In this document: positions 35,636 to 44,068 of the stretch, piece after piece | Numbering within the stretch: position 1 is the stretch's first letter | Layout: each line of letters opens with the position of its first letter | Source: Bradyrhizobium sp. PSBB068 | GTDB lineage: Bacteria; Pseudomonadota; Alphaproteobacteria; Rhizobiales; Xanthobacteraceae | Reading direction: 5' to 3' | Length of the DNA stretch: 64,000 nt | NCBI GenBank assembly: GCA_016839165.1 | Contig: CP069300.1 | Coordinates: forward strand, 6,582,001 to 6,646,000 | The notes under the pieces: model-generated | Seen by the model: the letters and a program-made list of their open reading frames with translations, nothing else | The model's database searches: none | Told to the model about the DNA's origin: nothing | Position numbers and translations under genes: made by a program

Positions 35636-37062
35636 GTCGCCCTGCTCCTGGCGACGCGCAGCGCGTCGAGATAACCGAAGCCGGCGAGCGCGGCCGCGCA
35701 AAGCAGCAGGCCGAGCGCCGCGCCGGCGGCGGCGGCGATGATCGGACGAGGTGGCCAGGTCGGGCGAATCGGCTCGACGGCGGGCGAGATAACGCGCACG
35801 TCGGTGGCATCGATCTGTTGCCGCTCGGCGGCCTCGCCGGAGCGCGTCAGGAAGGTCTGGTAGAGTGCGGTCTTGGCGCTCGCCTCGCGTTCGAGTTCGC
35901 GCAGCTTGACCTGGGCCTGGTCATCGACCGACACATTGCCGCGCAGGGTACGGGTCTCCTCGGTCAGCGTATCGAGCGCCACCTTGGCTTGACCGACCTC
36001 AAAGCGGGCGGCGCTGCGCAGCCGCTCGGTCTCGGACTTGATCGCCTTGGTGAGGGCGTCGGATTCGGCCAACGCATTCAGCATGGCAGGATGACGCGGA
36101 CCGAGGGTCTGGGTCAGGGTCGCGATTTGCCGGCGCAGGGCTGCTTCGTCGGCGAGCAAGCCGGACAAGGTCTGCGACTGCACGGCGCCTGCCTGCACGC
36201 CATAGAGCGACACGGCGCGCGAGACCTCGTTGTAGCGGGCCTCCGCCTCGGCGAGACGCGCCTTTGCATCGGTCAGCTTCCCGTTCATCCGCTCCATGGC
36301 ATCGGTGCTCAGCGGCTGCTTGGACTGCCCCTGCTGAAGGCCATGGGCGCGACGGAAGGCTTCGGTGCGGTCTTCCGCCTCGGTCGCCGCGGCCTTGAGC
36401 TCGCCGAGCCGCGCCGTCAGCCCCTGGGCCACGCGTCCGGCCCGCTCGGCGTCGGCCCGAACGACCTCTTCGCGGAAGGTCGTGGCAATTGAATTCGCAA
36501 GCCGAGCCGACATCGCCGGCTCGCTCGCCCAGACCGACAGCGTCACGACGTAGGACCGCTCCTGTCGCACGACGTTGATGCGCTTGGCGAGCAGGCCCAT
36601 CAGATCGTTGCGTTCGGCCGCGTCGGATGCGCGGCGATCGAACAGCCAGCCGAGATCGAACAGGCGCATCTTGTCGGCGAATTCCGGATCGTTCCTGAGG
36701 CCGAGCTTGTCGATCACGCGGCGCAGAACATTCCCGGAGGTGATCGTCCGCATCTTGCTCTCGACATCCAGGATCTGGCTGTCGCTCTGGATGTTCGTCG
36801 CGTAAAGATCGTTCGGGGTGACCATCAGGTTGGACGGTGAGATCGTGAGATCGGTGATCGCGGTGAAGCGGGGCGTCACGAGTTGCGTTGCACCGACGCC
36901 GACGATCGCGCCGGCGAGAATGGCAACCAGAATCCAGCGCCAGCCCTGCAGCAGCAGGCCGGCGACCTGCATCGGGCTGATCACGGCCGAAGCCGTTGCG
37001 CTCATCGCGCGGTAAGCGGCATCATCTCGCCGTGACCTGTTGCTGTCGGTTGCTGTGTACAT
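35632..37062 (-). CDS. Wzz/GNVR-type polysaccharide co-polymerase (chain-length/export protein)
   Basis: About 476 residues: N-terminal membrane helix (ILVAILAGAIVGVGATQLV), a Wzz domain, a long coiled coil (about 215-380), a GNVR-like segment and a C-terminal helix (PIIAAAAGAALGLLLCAAALAGF). It lacks the C-terminal tyrosine-kinase domain of Wzc/ExoP, and no separate kinase is seen. It is the first large gene of the leftward exopolysaccharide unit. ATG 37062 is preferred over GTG 37077. Confidence 0.87.
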   Translation of the reverse strand: MYTATDSNRSRRDDAAYRAMSATASAVISPMQVAGLLLQGWRWILVAILAGAIVGVGATQLVTPRFTAITDLTISPSNLMVTPNDLYATNIQSDSQILDVESKMRTITSGNVLRRVIDKLGLRNDPEFADKMRLFDLGWLFDRRASDAAERNDLMGLLAKRINVVRQERSYVVTLSVWASEPAMSARLANSIATTFREEVVRADAERAGRVAQGLTARLGELKAAATEAEDRTEAFRRAHGLQQGQSKQPLSTDAMERMNGKLTDAKARLAEAEARYNEVSRAVSLYGVQAGAVQSQTLSGLLADEAALRRQIATLTQTLGPRHPAMLNALAESDALTKAIKSETERLRSAARFEVGQAKVALDTLTEETRTLRGNVSVDDQAQVKLRELEREASAKTALYQTFLTRSGEAAERQQIDATDVRVISPAVEPIRPTWPPRPIIAAAAGAALGLLLCAAALAGFGYLDALRVARSRAT

Positions 37063-37107
37063 GTCAGTCGACTTCACTGGGGGGCATGCCGGCCTGGCGG
37101 GGGCGGT

Positions 37108-37257
37108 CTAGTTGGGGCTGGACCAGGCATCGCCATCGAAAGCGATGCCGACCTTGATCCGCGCGATCGGCACGGAGCCCGATCCGCTGATCGTGCCGTC
37201 CGGCAACACGTGCCCGGTGATGGGTCTCTTGACGCTCAGAGCGGCCAAATCGTCCAT
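37108..37257 (-). CDS. possible small protein upstream of the exopolysaccharide operon (49 aa)
   Basis: 49 residues (MDDLAALSVKRPITGHVL at the start, ending DGDAWSSPN) with an ATG at 37257 and a strong GGAGG five bases upstream. It ends about 45 bases before the Wzz-type gene in the same direction. No signal peptide or known family. The good ribosome site argues for translation, perhaps as a leader or regulatory peptide, but coding status is uncertain. Confidence 0.45.
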   Translation of the reverse strand: MDDLAALSVKRPITGHVLPDGTISGSGSVPIARIKVGIAFDGDAWSSPN

Positions 37258-37755
37258 GACGACCTCCGTGTCCTGTCCCGAGCATTCATTTCGCTCGGCT
37301 TGGCCCACTATCCTCGCTCCAAGAGCACAGACAACTTTAAGTGGCCTTTAGCGTTAGGTGTTAGCGTTAACCTTACTATCAATTCCTTGGATATTGGCAT
37401 GCGCAGTGATAGCTCCATAAAAGCTGATGTCCGACGACGAACTGATGAGCCGCATATAATCAACCTTTGATTGCATCGGCGATCGCGCGTCGTTCACGAA
37501 CACAGCGCGGGAGGATCGCACCTCACAGCTTCTTCGCCGCGCTCGCGGTTGCGCGACCTTGCGGCTTCGTTGAGCGACGGACCGCAACGCTCCGCTCGAG
37601 ACCACGAGCAAGCGCTCGAGGACGCGGGCGTCGCGTCAGGCGCGACGTCGGCGTTAACGTCAATCTTCGAACGGCGCGCAGCTCACGATACGACGCGCAT
37701 GCGAGCCTGATAGAGTGCGCGTGGGGATCGACCGCCAACCGGAGGCCGTGGATCA
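37258..37755. other. divergent promoter region of the exopolysaccharide locus
   Basis: 498 bases with no supported gene, locally AT-richer than its surroundings (about 37330-37470). It separates the leftward wzz/wzy/GT unit from the rightward flippase, so it should hold both promoters. Overlapping short frames on both strands lack ribosome sites. Confidence 0.5.
37348..37369. promoter_or_regulatory. direct repeat TTAGCGTTA x2 (candidate regulator site)
   Basis: TTAGCGTTA occurs at 37348-37356 and again at 37361-37369, 13 bases apart, about 90-110 bases upstream of the small ORF start. The spacing is near one helical turn, as for dimeric or tandem regulator binding. No regulator is identified. 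Confidence 0.35.
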
Positions 37756-39138
37756 TTGCTACATATCACCGCCGTTAGCCGGACATTCTCGACGGCCACG
37801 CCGATGATCGTCAGCTATCTGCTGTCGAGCGGATCGCTGGCGGCGGCGAGCCTGGCGCAGCTCGTGACGTTTGCGATCCTGGCGCGTGCGCTGGGCCCGG
37901 CTGAATTCGGCCTGTTCGTCCAGATATCGGCGGTGACCGCGATCGCGGTGCAGATCTGCGGCCTCGGCGCCTCCGACTGCCTGCTGCGCAGGGTCGCGCG
38001 CGAGCCGGCGAGTTATCCTGACCTGCTTGGCCACAACATTCTCCTGATCGGGCTCACCGGCGCGGTGCTCGTGATCGGCGGCGTCGCGGCGATGGCGTCG
38101 TGGACGCGCATGGTCTCCGGTCCCTCGATCGCCGTCTCGGCCATCGCGCTGCTGTTCCTCGGCAACGTCGTGCTGGTCCGCCTGATCCTCCTCGTCGAGA
38201 CCGTATTCCTCAGCCTCGGCCAGGTTCGCTCGGCCAATCGCTCGGTCGTGGGCTTTGCGATCGCGCGCACGGCGACGGCCGCGCTTGCCTGTCTCGTATT
38301 CCATGCATCGAGCCTGTCGGAATGGGCGGCATGGCAGTTTGGCGGACACCTGCTCTATGCCCTGGTGGGACTGATGTGGCTCCGGCCGCTTGGCCGGCCG
38401 CGATTGGCGATCCTGCGCGAGGAATTGCGCTCCGGCGTTCTGTTCAGCTCCCAATTCGTCGTTCGTGCGATCCGATCCAACGTCGACCTGTTCGTGATCG
38501 GCCTGTTCACGCCGATCGAGACCGTCGGCAGCTACGGCGTCGCCCGCCGCATCATGGACAGCAGCTACCTCTCGATCGATGCGTTCAACCGGCTGATCTA
38601 TCCGCGCTTCGCGCGCGCCAGCCGCGACGGCCTGCATCTGGCGCTGCCCGCGGCAAAGCGTGCTCTGGCCGCGGCCCTCGGCCTCGGCGCGGCGACCTGC
38701 CTCATCCTGTTCGTGCTGGCGCCCGAGTTGCCGCGGTTGTTCGGCCGCGAGTACCATGATCTTGCGTTCTTCGTGCGGTGCCTGTCCGGCACGGTGATCC
38801 TGATCGGCGCCTGGGCAGTCGCGATGGACTTGCTGGGGGCATCGGGACGGCAAGGCGTGCGCGCGCTGATCCTGAACAGCACCAATCTGGTCGGCAGCGG
38901 ACTCATCGCTGCAGCGACCTGGCTCGCCGCTCCGATCGGGACCTTCCTGGCACTCTATGTGATCGAGGGATCCCTTGTCGTCTCCGCGTGGCTGGTGCTG
39001 CTGCGGCTCGTGCGCCGCAGTTGCCGGGATGCGGACGAGTCCGGCGCGACTGTTGCGCGGTCAAGGAATGTCCCGGACGACGCGGCTGTCGATCCAAGCC
39101 GCCGGAGCCTTCCGGCCGTGCAGGAAGCCGAGCGGTAG
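37756..39138 (+). CDS. Wzx-like oligosaccharide flippase
   Basis: Up to 460 residues, 12 or so membrane helices, MATE/polysaccharide_synt family (VTFAILARALGPAEFGLFVQISAV, LFVIGLFTPIETVGSYGVARRI). It should flip lipid-linked repeat units to the periplasm for the Wzy-like polymerase. The start is taken as TTG 37756, with GGAGG 12 bases upstream; ATG 37804 is the alternative. Its last 26 codons overlap the end of the convergent GT2 gene. Confidence 0.87.
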   Translation: MLHITAVSRTFSTATPMIVSYLLSSGSLAAASLAQLVTFAILARALGPAEFGLFVQISAVTAIAVQICGLGASDCLLRRVAREPASYPDLLGHNILLIGLTGAVLVIGGVAAMASWTRMVSGPSIAVSAIALLFLGNVVLVRLILLVETVFLSLGQVRSANRSVVGFAIARTATAALACLVFHASSLSEWAAWQFGGHLLYALVGLMWLRPLGRPRLAILREELRSGVLFSSQFVVRAIRSNVDLFVIGLFTPIETVGSYGVARRIMDSSYLSIDAFNRLIYPRFARASRDGLHLALPAAKRALAAALGLGAATCLILFVLAPELPRLFGREYHDLAFFVRCLSGTVILIGAWAVAMDLLGASGRQGVRALILNSTNLVGSGLIAAATWLAAPIGTFLALYVIEGSLVVSAWLVLLRLVRRSCRDADESGATVARSRNVPDDAAVDPSRRSLPAVQEAER

Positions 39139-40059
39139 CGCCGCGGCGTGGAACAACCACGCAACGACAGCATAGAGACCAAGCGTCAGGCTGCGCTGGC
39201 GCAGGCTCATCAATCCGATGACGCCGGCGATCGTGGCCGCATCGATCGCAAGCCCCGATCCGGGATGCGGCGTCAGGAACGGCAGCACGACCATGGCGGC
39301 CAGCCAGAGGTAGACCGCGCCCCACAGCTTCAATTCCGGCAATTCCTGAACCAGCTGCTTCCACTGCGGCTTGCCGAACGCCGCCCGCAGCAGTTCGCCG
39401 ATGCCGCGCAGATAGCCCGACTTCCAGCGCCGGACGAGCAGCGCGTAGGCGTTGATGGCATGGCCGAAATGCCGGACGAAGCTGCGGTCGAGACGGTGCA
39501 GCCGCCAGCCGCTCGCCCGCAGCCGCACGCCGAGATCGAACTCCTCGTAGCCATGCAGATTGCGGTCCGACAGATATCCGACCTGCTCGATCGCCGTCCG
39601 CCGATAAAGACCGCCGCCGTTCAAGCGGTCGATCTCCCCGATCCGGTTCTCCGGCGAGATCCTGCGGCCGCGCCGCACATATTCGAGACTGGTGTCGTTC
39701 ATCTCCACGACATGCCCGGTCACACCCGCGACGCCCGGATGGTCCGCGAGCCAGGCGAGCGCGTCGGGCAGGAAGGCGGGATCAAGCAGCATGTCGCCGT
39801 CCATCAGACAGATGAACGGTTCGCGACTGTACTGGAAACCGAGCTGCGGACCGATGCCGCAACTCGGCGCGATCGCCGGTTCAAGCTGCACGATGCGGAC
39901 GGGATATCTCGCCGCGACGGCGAGCGTCGCGTCGCGCGAACCGCCGTCGGCCACGATGACTTCGCCGCCGATCCCTTCGAGCGCAGCCAGCACGCTCTCG
40001 ATCGCCGGGCCGATCCGCGCCTCCTCGTTGAGGGCCTTGAGGATAACCGACACTGCCAT
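39061..40059 (-). CDS. glycosyltransferase family 2
   Basis: 332 residues, GT-A fold: SVILKALNEEARIGPAIESVL, VIVADGGSRDATLAVA, the DxD-type FICLMDGDMLLDPAFL, and HGYEEFDLGVRLRASGWRL as acceptor motif. Three membrane helices follow at the C-terminus (about 250-320). It adds a sugar to the growing lipid-linked unit. ATG 40059 with GAGGTGGA upstream is preferred over GTG 40071. The 3' end overlaps the flippase gene by 78 bases. Confidence 0.9.
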   Translation of the reverse strand: MAVSVILKALNEEARIGPAIESVLAALEGIGGEVIVADGGSRDATLAVAARYPVRIVQLEPAIAPSCGIGPQLGFQYSREPFICLMDGDMLLDPAFLPDALAWLADHPGVAGVTGHVVEMNDTSLEYVRRGRRISPENRIGEIDRLNGGGLYRRTAIEQVGYLSDRNLHGYEEFDLGVRLRASGWRLHRLDRSFVRHFGHAINAYALLVRRWKSGYLRGIGELLRAAFGKPQWKQLVQELPELKLWGAVYLWLAAMVVLPFLTPHPGSGLAIDAATIAGVIGLMSLRQRSLTLGLYAVVAWLFHAAALPLGFLHGRKAPAAWIDSRVVRDIP

Positions 40060-40072
40060 GGCGTGATCCACC

Positions 40073-41212
40073 TCAGCCGAAATCGCACATCAGCCGGCTC
40101 CAGTCCTCGCCGGCGAGCCCGCCGAGATAGATGTCACCGCGCGCGACGGCGTCGTTCACCTCGGCAATCCGCGTCAGCGCCATGGCGAACGCCCGGTGCC
40201 GAAACACGAGCCAGCGCTGCAGCGCCAGCCCCGGCATCAAGGCGGGCTGCGCGCGGCCGCGGGCTTCGACATGGCCGGTGCTTTCCAGATGGCGGAACAT
40301 CGCACCCAGCACGACGATTTCTTGGCCGGGCAGCGACAGGATGTTCAGAACGTGCGCCGTCCGCCCCGGGGCGGCGTAGTAGACGAATGCGCCGATCGGC
40401 GTGCCGGCACGGTCTTCCACCGCGCGGATAGTGAACGCGCCGAGCCTGGTATTCTGCGCCGCCAGGGCGACCAGCCAGCCAAGTTCATCTTCCGACCACA
40501 ACGGCCGCACCGCATAATGGGCGATCAGCCGCGGCGCATGCTCAAGAAAGGCCGGGACCGGCATCTCGGTCACGTTCACGCCGGCGGCCTGGTCCGCATC
40601 GTCGCCGCCGCGCAGACAGCGCAGCAGCGCGTCGAGGGGGCGCAGCAGCGTCGCGAAGCCCGGATCGTTTCGGCGCAAGAACCGCAGCGAGAAGCGTCCG
40701 GCGAGCGCGCCCAGCGGACGGAAGCTGCGCGCCCATTCCAGGTTCTGCACGGGTATCGGTTTTCCGCCGATCGCCCGCAGGTGATCGGCGCTGGTCGGCG
40801 AGGCGCTGTCGCAAAACGAAAAATCGGCGCGCCTGGGCCGCAGCGCAAGGATCAGCTGCGCCGCGCCGGCAGCTTCCTTGTTGGCGTCGGTCATGAAGAC
40901 GCCAAGCAGCCGTCCGGGCACGACATTGCCACAGGCCATGAAGCGCATCGGGACAGTGAGCAACGCGCTACGGATGCGTCCGTCCTGCTGCTCGTAGACC
41001 TGCGTGCCTGCCGTCGCACTGTAGCACGGCGAGCCGAAGTTCAGGGCGGCCAGGTACGCCTCGAGGTCCGGGCTCGCCGGCTTGTCGGCATCCCTGAAGA
41101 TCTTGAGGAAGAGGCGCGCGACTGCCGGCACGTCGTCGGTAGTCATCGGCCTGACGGAGCCCCTGCGCGGGGCCTGTGCATTCGCCTGCGTCTGCGGCCC
41201 GCGCTGCAGCAT
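40073..41212 (-). CDS. GNAT-like acyltransferase candidate in the exopolysaccharide locus
   Basis: 379 residues, soluble. It has a GNAT-type beginning (VRPMTTDDVPAVARLFLKIFRD) and LLGVFMTDANKEAAGAAQLIL in the acetyl-CoA-loop position, with a second GNAT-like half around 270-340. Holdfast- and UPP-type loci often carry an N-acyltransferase of this kind that modifies amino sugars. It is probably transcribed with the GT2 gene, 13 bases away. The substrate is inference. Confidence 0.7.
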   Translation of the reverse strand: MLQRGPQTQANAQAPRRGSVRPMTTDDVPAVARLFLKIFRDADKPASPDLEAYLAALNFGSPCYSATAGTQVYEQQDGRIRSALLTVPMRFMACGNVVPGRLLGVFMTDANKEAAGAAQLILALRPRRADFSFCDSASPTSADHLRAIGGKPIPVQNLEWARSFRPLGALAGRFSLRFLRRNDPGFATLLRPLDALLRCLRGGDDADQAAGVNVTEMPVPAFLEHAPRLIAHYAVRPLWSEDELGWLVALAAQNTRLGAFTIRAVEDRAGTPIGAFVYYAAPGRTAHVLNILSLPGQEIVVLGAMFRHLESTGHVEARGRAQPALMPGLALQRWLVFRHRAFAMALTRIAEVNDAVARGDIYLGGLAGEDWSRLMCDFG

Positions 41213-41583
41213 CTAGCGCTCGGGAATTAGCGGACGCGCCCGCGCGTCATGCGGATGGCGGGGCCGGAAAGCAATATGCGACGATGAATTCAGCATGGTC
41301 AGCCACTTGATCTGTGTCCAATCGCAGCGGCGTCGCCGGACGCCAGTATCAATGATCTTCAAAAACCGATGACCCTGTCCCTCATCGCTCACCGCGTGGT
41401 GCGCCTGGGCGGTCTTCACTGTCACTCAAGCAAATCGAGAGCATTAACCCCGATTGCGCCGACCGGGCGCCCGTCATGCGGCGACCCTCCAACTTCGGGC
41501 GCAAGCCGTCAAGAATTTCAACTTGTGGAGGTTAATGCGCGTCCCGACCGCGGTCCGTGACATCCGCATGACCGGGTGAGCCG
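41213..41583. other. intergenic region after the exopolysaccharide locus
   Basis: 371 bases. It precedes the minus-strand GNAT-like gene and follows the end of the SH3-like gene, so it should contain the GT2/GNAT promoter. No gene or strong repeat seen. Confidence 0.4.
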
Positions 41584-41961
41584 CTACTTTGGCGCGATGG
41601 TTCCGGTTACCTTCAGTCTCGCCGACCTCACCCAACCCGAGACGTCGTTGCCCGTCCCCGGATTGAGATACATCACCGACGACCAGCCATCACTGGTCTG
41701 CGCATAGGCGACGAGCACGTCATTCGGAATCACGAACACCCCGCTGATCGGGCAGTGAAGATTGGGCGCCGAGTAGAATTGCAGCCGCCCCTTGCCCGTC
41801 ACCACATTGGCAAGCGGCGGCGACAGCATCGGGACGCGACTGGTACCCGCCCGCGGCTCCTTGCAGCTCGACGGCGGCTGCGCGTGCACAGTTGCACCCA
41901 GAGCCCCCAGCATCAGGGCACTACCGGCGATGCAGGCGAGAACAAACCTGTCCGACGTCAT
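41584..41961 (-). CDS. small secreted SH3-like domain protein (125 aa)
   Basis: Signal peptide MTSDRFVLACIAGSALMLGA up to a likely cleavage after VHA (residue 27). A bacterial SH3-like beta barrel follows (LQFYSAPNLHCPISGVFVIPNDVLVAYAQTS, DGWSSVMYLNP, VSGWVRSARL). Two Cys (about residues 33 and 70) may form a disulfide. Such domains bind peptidoglycan or serve as secreted adaptors; function unknown. Confidence 0.75.
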   Translation of the reverse strand: MTSDRFVLACIAGSALMLGALGATVHAQPPSSCKEPRAGTSRVPMLSPPLANVVTGKGRLQFYSAPNLHCPISGVFVIPNDVLVAYAQTSDGWSSVMYLNPGTGNDVSGWVRSARLKVTGTIAPK

Positions 41962-41985
41962 TCACTCTCCGACCGCACGACGCAA

Positions 41986-42849
41986 TCATCCGTCATTCCG
42001 GAGTTTGTCGCCGGACGAGGCGGGCAGGTTCTGTGCGCTCCAACGAAACTTTGCGCGCCCGCGTCGAGACGCGCGTGTCGCCGGTTCCGGCAGCGCAACG
42101 CGTGTCCGGTTCAGTTTGCGGCGATGATGACGAGGTTGTTCAAGACAGGCGTCGAACAGAAGGCGACGACGAGCGCGATGTTGTAGACATTGTCGCTGCG
42201 CCAAAGCAGCCACGTCAGGACGAATGTGAGACCGAGCTTGGGAACCAGCCATCCGCGTATCCCAGGAGCAAGGCGGATTGTTGATCCATGTCACGAAGCG
42301 GCCGAGCGGGATGCGGACGTTGAGATGCGCACAAGCATCGGGGACGAAGAAGATGAATGCCGCGGCGATCGCCATGTCCGGCGGGATCCGAAACAGGATC
42401 GCCATGATCGGAAGAAAGGCGTCGGACAGCACCCGTTCCAACCAGAAATGTCGGGCGCCGGTGATGAACGTAATGCCGTTCGCGCTGTGGTGGAACGAGT
42501 GCATCGCCCACAGCAAGGGGATCGCGTGCTGAAGCCGATGGAACGTGTATTTGTAGAGGTCGAGCGCCACCACCACGATCGCGAACGAGACGTACCACCT
42601 GTAGCCTTCGGTCGGCAGCTTGATCCAGCCAAGTCCGACATAGCTTGCAATCGCACCCGCGCTAATCGCAGCAAGTGGGGCGAACAGGTGCTCCAACCCG
42701 ACGCTCACGATGACCGCGAGCCAATCAGCACGAAACTCGTCGCCGGAAACAGGCGCAATGGGCCACGTCTTCTCCAGGATGCGACTGCCGTAGACGATCC
42801 CCAGAAGGACCGCTGCGCAAAAAACGGCGTTTGAAATCTCACTCGACAT
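41986..42849 (-). CDS. sterol desaturase/fatty-acid hydroxylase family protein, 3'-end altered and probably inactive
   Basis: 287 residues. The first ~195 form a normal FA-hydroxylase membrane protein with two of the three di-iron histidine boxes (HRLQH and HSFHH). After FVTWINNP, where members continue into the third HxxHH box, the frame turns into an Arg/His/Gln-rich, low-complexity tail with no family character. Another frame of the same DNA encodes a plausible membrane-protein C-terminus (see 42111-42260). The third metal ligand set is therefore missing and the enzyme is probably dead. Confidence 0.65.
   Translation of the reverse strand: MSSEISNAVFCAAVLLGIVYGSRILEKTWPIAPVSGDEFRADWLAVIVSVGLEHLFAPLAAISAGAIASYVGLGWIKLPTEGYRWYVSFAIVVVALDLYKYTFHRLQHAIPLLWAMHSFHHSANGITFITGARHFWLERVLSDAFLPIMAILFRIPPDMAIAAAFIFFVPDACAHLNVRIPLGRFVTWINNPPCSWDTRMAGSQARSHIRPDVAALAQRQCLQHRARRRLLFDACLEQPRHHRRKLNRTRVALPEPATRASRRGRAKFRWSAQNLPASSGDKLRNDG
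42111..42260 (-). pseudogene. remnant of an unrelated membrane-protein C-terminus fused out of frame
   Basis: Read in the frame ending at the TGA 42113-42111, the strand encodes GWLVPKLGLTFVLTWLLW, then a second hydrophobic helix (ALVVAFCSTPVLNNLVIIAAN) and stop. This is a coherent membrane-protein tail not expected in a sterol desaturase. It suggests a deletion joined the desaturase 5' part to the end of another gene. The donor family is not recognised. Confidence 0.45.
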
Positions 42850-43039
42850 GAGAAACGAACCCGCCGGTTCAAAAGGCCGGACAAAATGAATAAAACATTC
42901 CGCCGCCTGTAGACTGAAAAACCTTATTTTTTCTCAACGCCCCGACGGGCGCAAGCAGGGTTTTTACGGGCGTTCCTTCGCCTTCAGCCCTGACTTCACC
43001 ACACCTTGGTCCACGCCGGCAGCGCCGTTCGATCACCCG

Positions 43040-43942
43040 TCAATCCCACGGCGGCTTGCCGCGGAATGCCTCGACCAGGAAGTCCACCATCACCCGCACT
43101 TTTGCGCTGACATGGCGGCGGCTCGGGTAAACCGCCAGCACGTCGATCTCGGGTGTGTGATAGTCCGGCAGCAGGCGGACCAGGCGGCCCTGCCGCAGCA
43201 GCTCCCCGATCAGGAATGTCGGCTGCAGGATCAATCCGAATCCGGCCGCTGCTGCCGCACAAGCCGTTTCGCCGTTGTTGGTATGGAAGATGTTGGAGAC
43301 CGGCACGGCGTGAAGCTTGCCGTCGCCGTCGAGCAGCCGCCATTCCTCGGCCGAGGCGGAATAGGCGTAGGCAATGCAGGCGTGGTTTTTGATGTCATCC
43401 GGGGTCTGCGGCGCGCCGTGTCGCGCGACGTAATCCGGTGACGCACAGACGAAATGATGGATGGCCGCGAGCTTGCGGCTGATCAGGCTCGGCGATCCTC
43501 CGCGTGAGATGCGCACAGCCAGATCGAAGCCCTCGTCGACGAGGTCGACGAGCCGATCGACCAGGCTGATGTCGAGTTCGATGTCCGGATAGCGCGCCAT
43601 GAAGCGTGGCCATAGCGGCGCGAGGTGAAGAATGCCGAAGCTCAGCGGCGCGTTGATCCGCAGACGCCCGCGCGGCTGCATTGCAGTGGACGACGCGATC
43701 GCCTCCGCCTCCGCCACCTCCTCCAGGATCGAGAGCGCGCGGTCATACAGCGTCTTGCCGGTCTCGGTCAGCGACAGGCGCCGCGAGGTCCGGTTGAGCA
43801 GGCGCGCCCCGAGCATCTCCTCCAGCTCGTTGACGTAGCGGGTCACATTGGCCGGCGAGGTCTCCAGTTTGTCCGCCGCGCGGGTGAAGGAGCCTTGGCC
43901 GACCACGGTGGCAAACACCTCGAAGGCACGCAGACGGTCCAT
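43040..43942 (-). CDS. LysR-family transcriptional regulator
   Basis: 300 residues: N-terminal winged HTH (MDRLRAFEVFATVVGQGSFTRAADKLETSPANVTRYVNELEE) and a LysR substrate-binding domain. ATG 43942 has GAGGA six bases upstream; an alternative ATG at 43957 falls inside the palindromic operator. It is divergent from the SDR/GHR unit and, as usual for LysR types, probably controls it and itself. Confidence 0.92.
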   Translation of the reverse strand: MDRLRAFEVFATVVGQGSFTRAADKLETSPANVTRYVNELEEMLGARLLNRTSRRLSLTETGKTLYDRALSILEEVAEAEAIASSTAMQPRGRLRINAPLSFGILHLAPLWPRFMARYPDIELDISLVDRLVDLVDEGFDLAVRISRGGSPSLISRKLAAIHHFVCASPDYVARHGAPQTPDDIKNHACIAYAYSASAEEWRLLDGDGKLHAVPVSNIFHTNNGETACAAAAAGFGLILQPTFLIGELLRQGRLVRLLPDYHTPEIDVLAVYPSRRHVSAKVRVMVDFLVEAFRGKPPWD

Positions 43943-43952
43943 GGCATCCTCG

Positions 43953-43975
43953 ATCATTCATAAAAGATGAATGAT
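43953..43975. promoter_or_regulatory. LysR-type operator palindrome
   Basis: ATCATTCAT-AAAAG-ATGAATGAT: two perfect 9-base arms around a 5-base centre. It fits the T-N11-A rule of LysR boxes. It lies 11-33 bases before the lysR start and about 95-115 bases before the SDR start, the typical position in divergent LysR pairs. Confidence 0.75.
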
Positions 43976-44068
43976 ACAACCATCTTCTGCACCTTCTTTC
44001 CAGTTCTGTAAGTGACTAATCAGGTTCCCATCACGCCGCGATTGGCGCGGCCGAACCGGAGAACGGAC

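Noticed and set aside
42890..43020. Rho-independent terminator between the desaturase and LysR genes
   Set aside because: The GC stem is flanked by a T-run on the wrong side for either strand.
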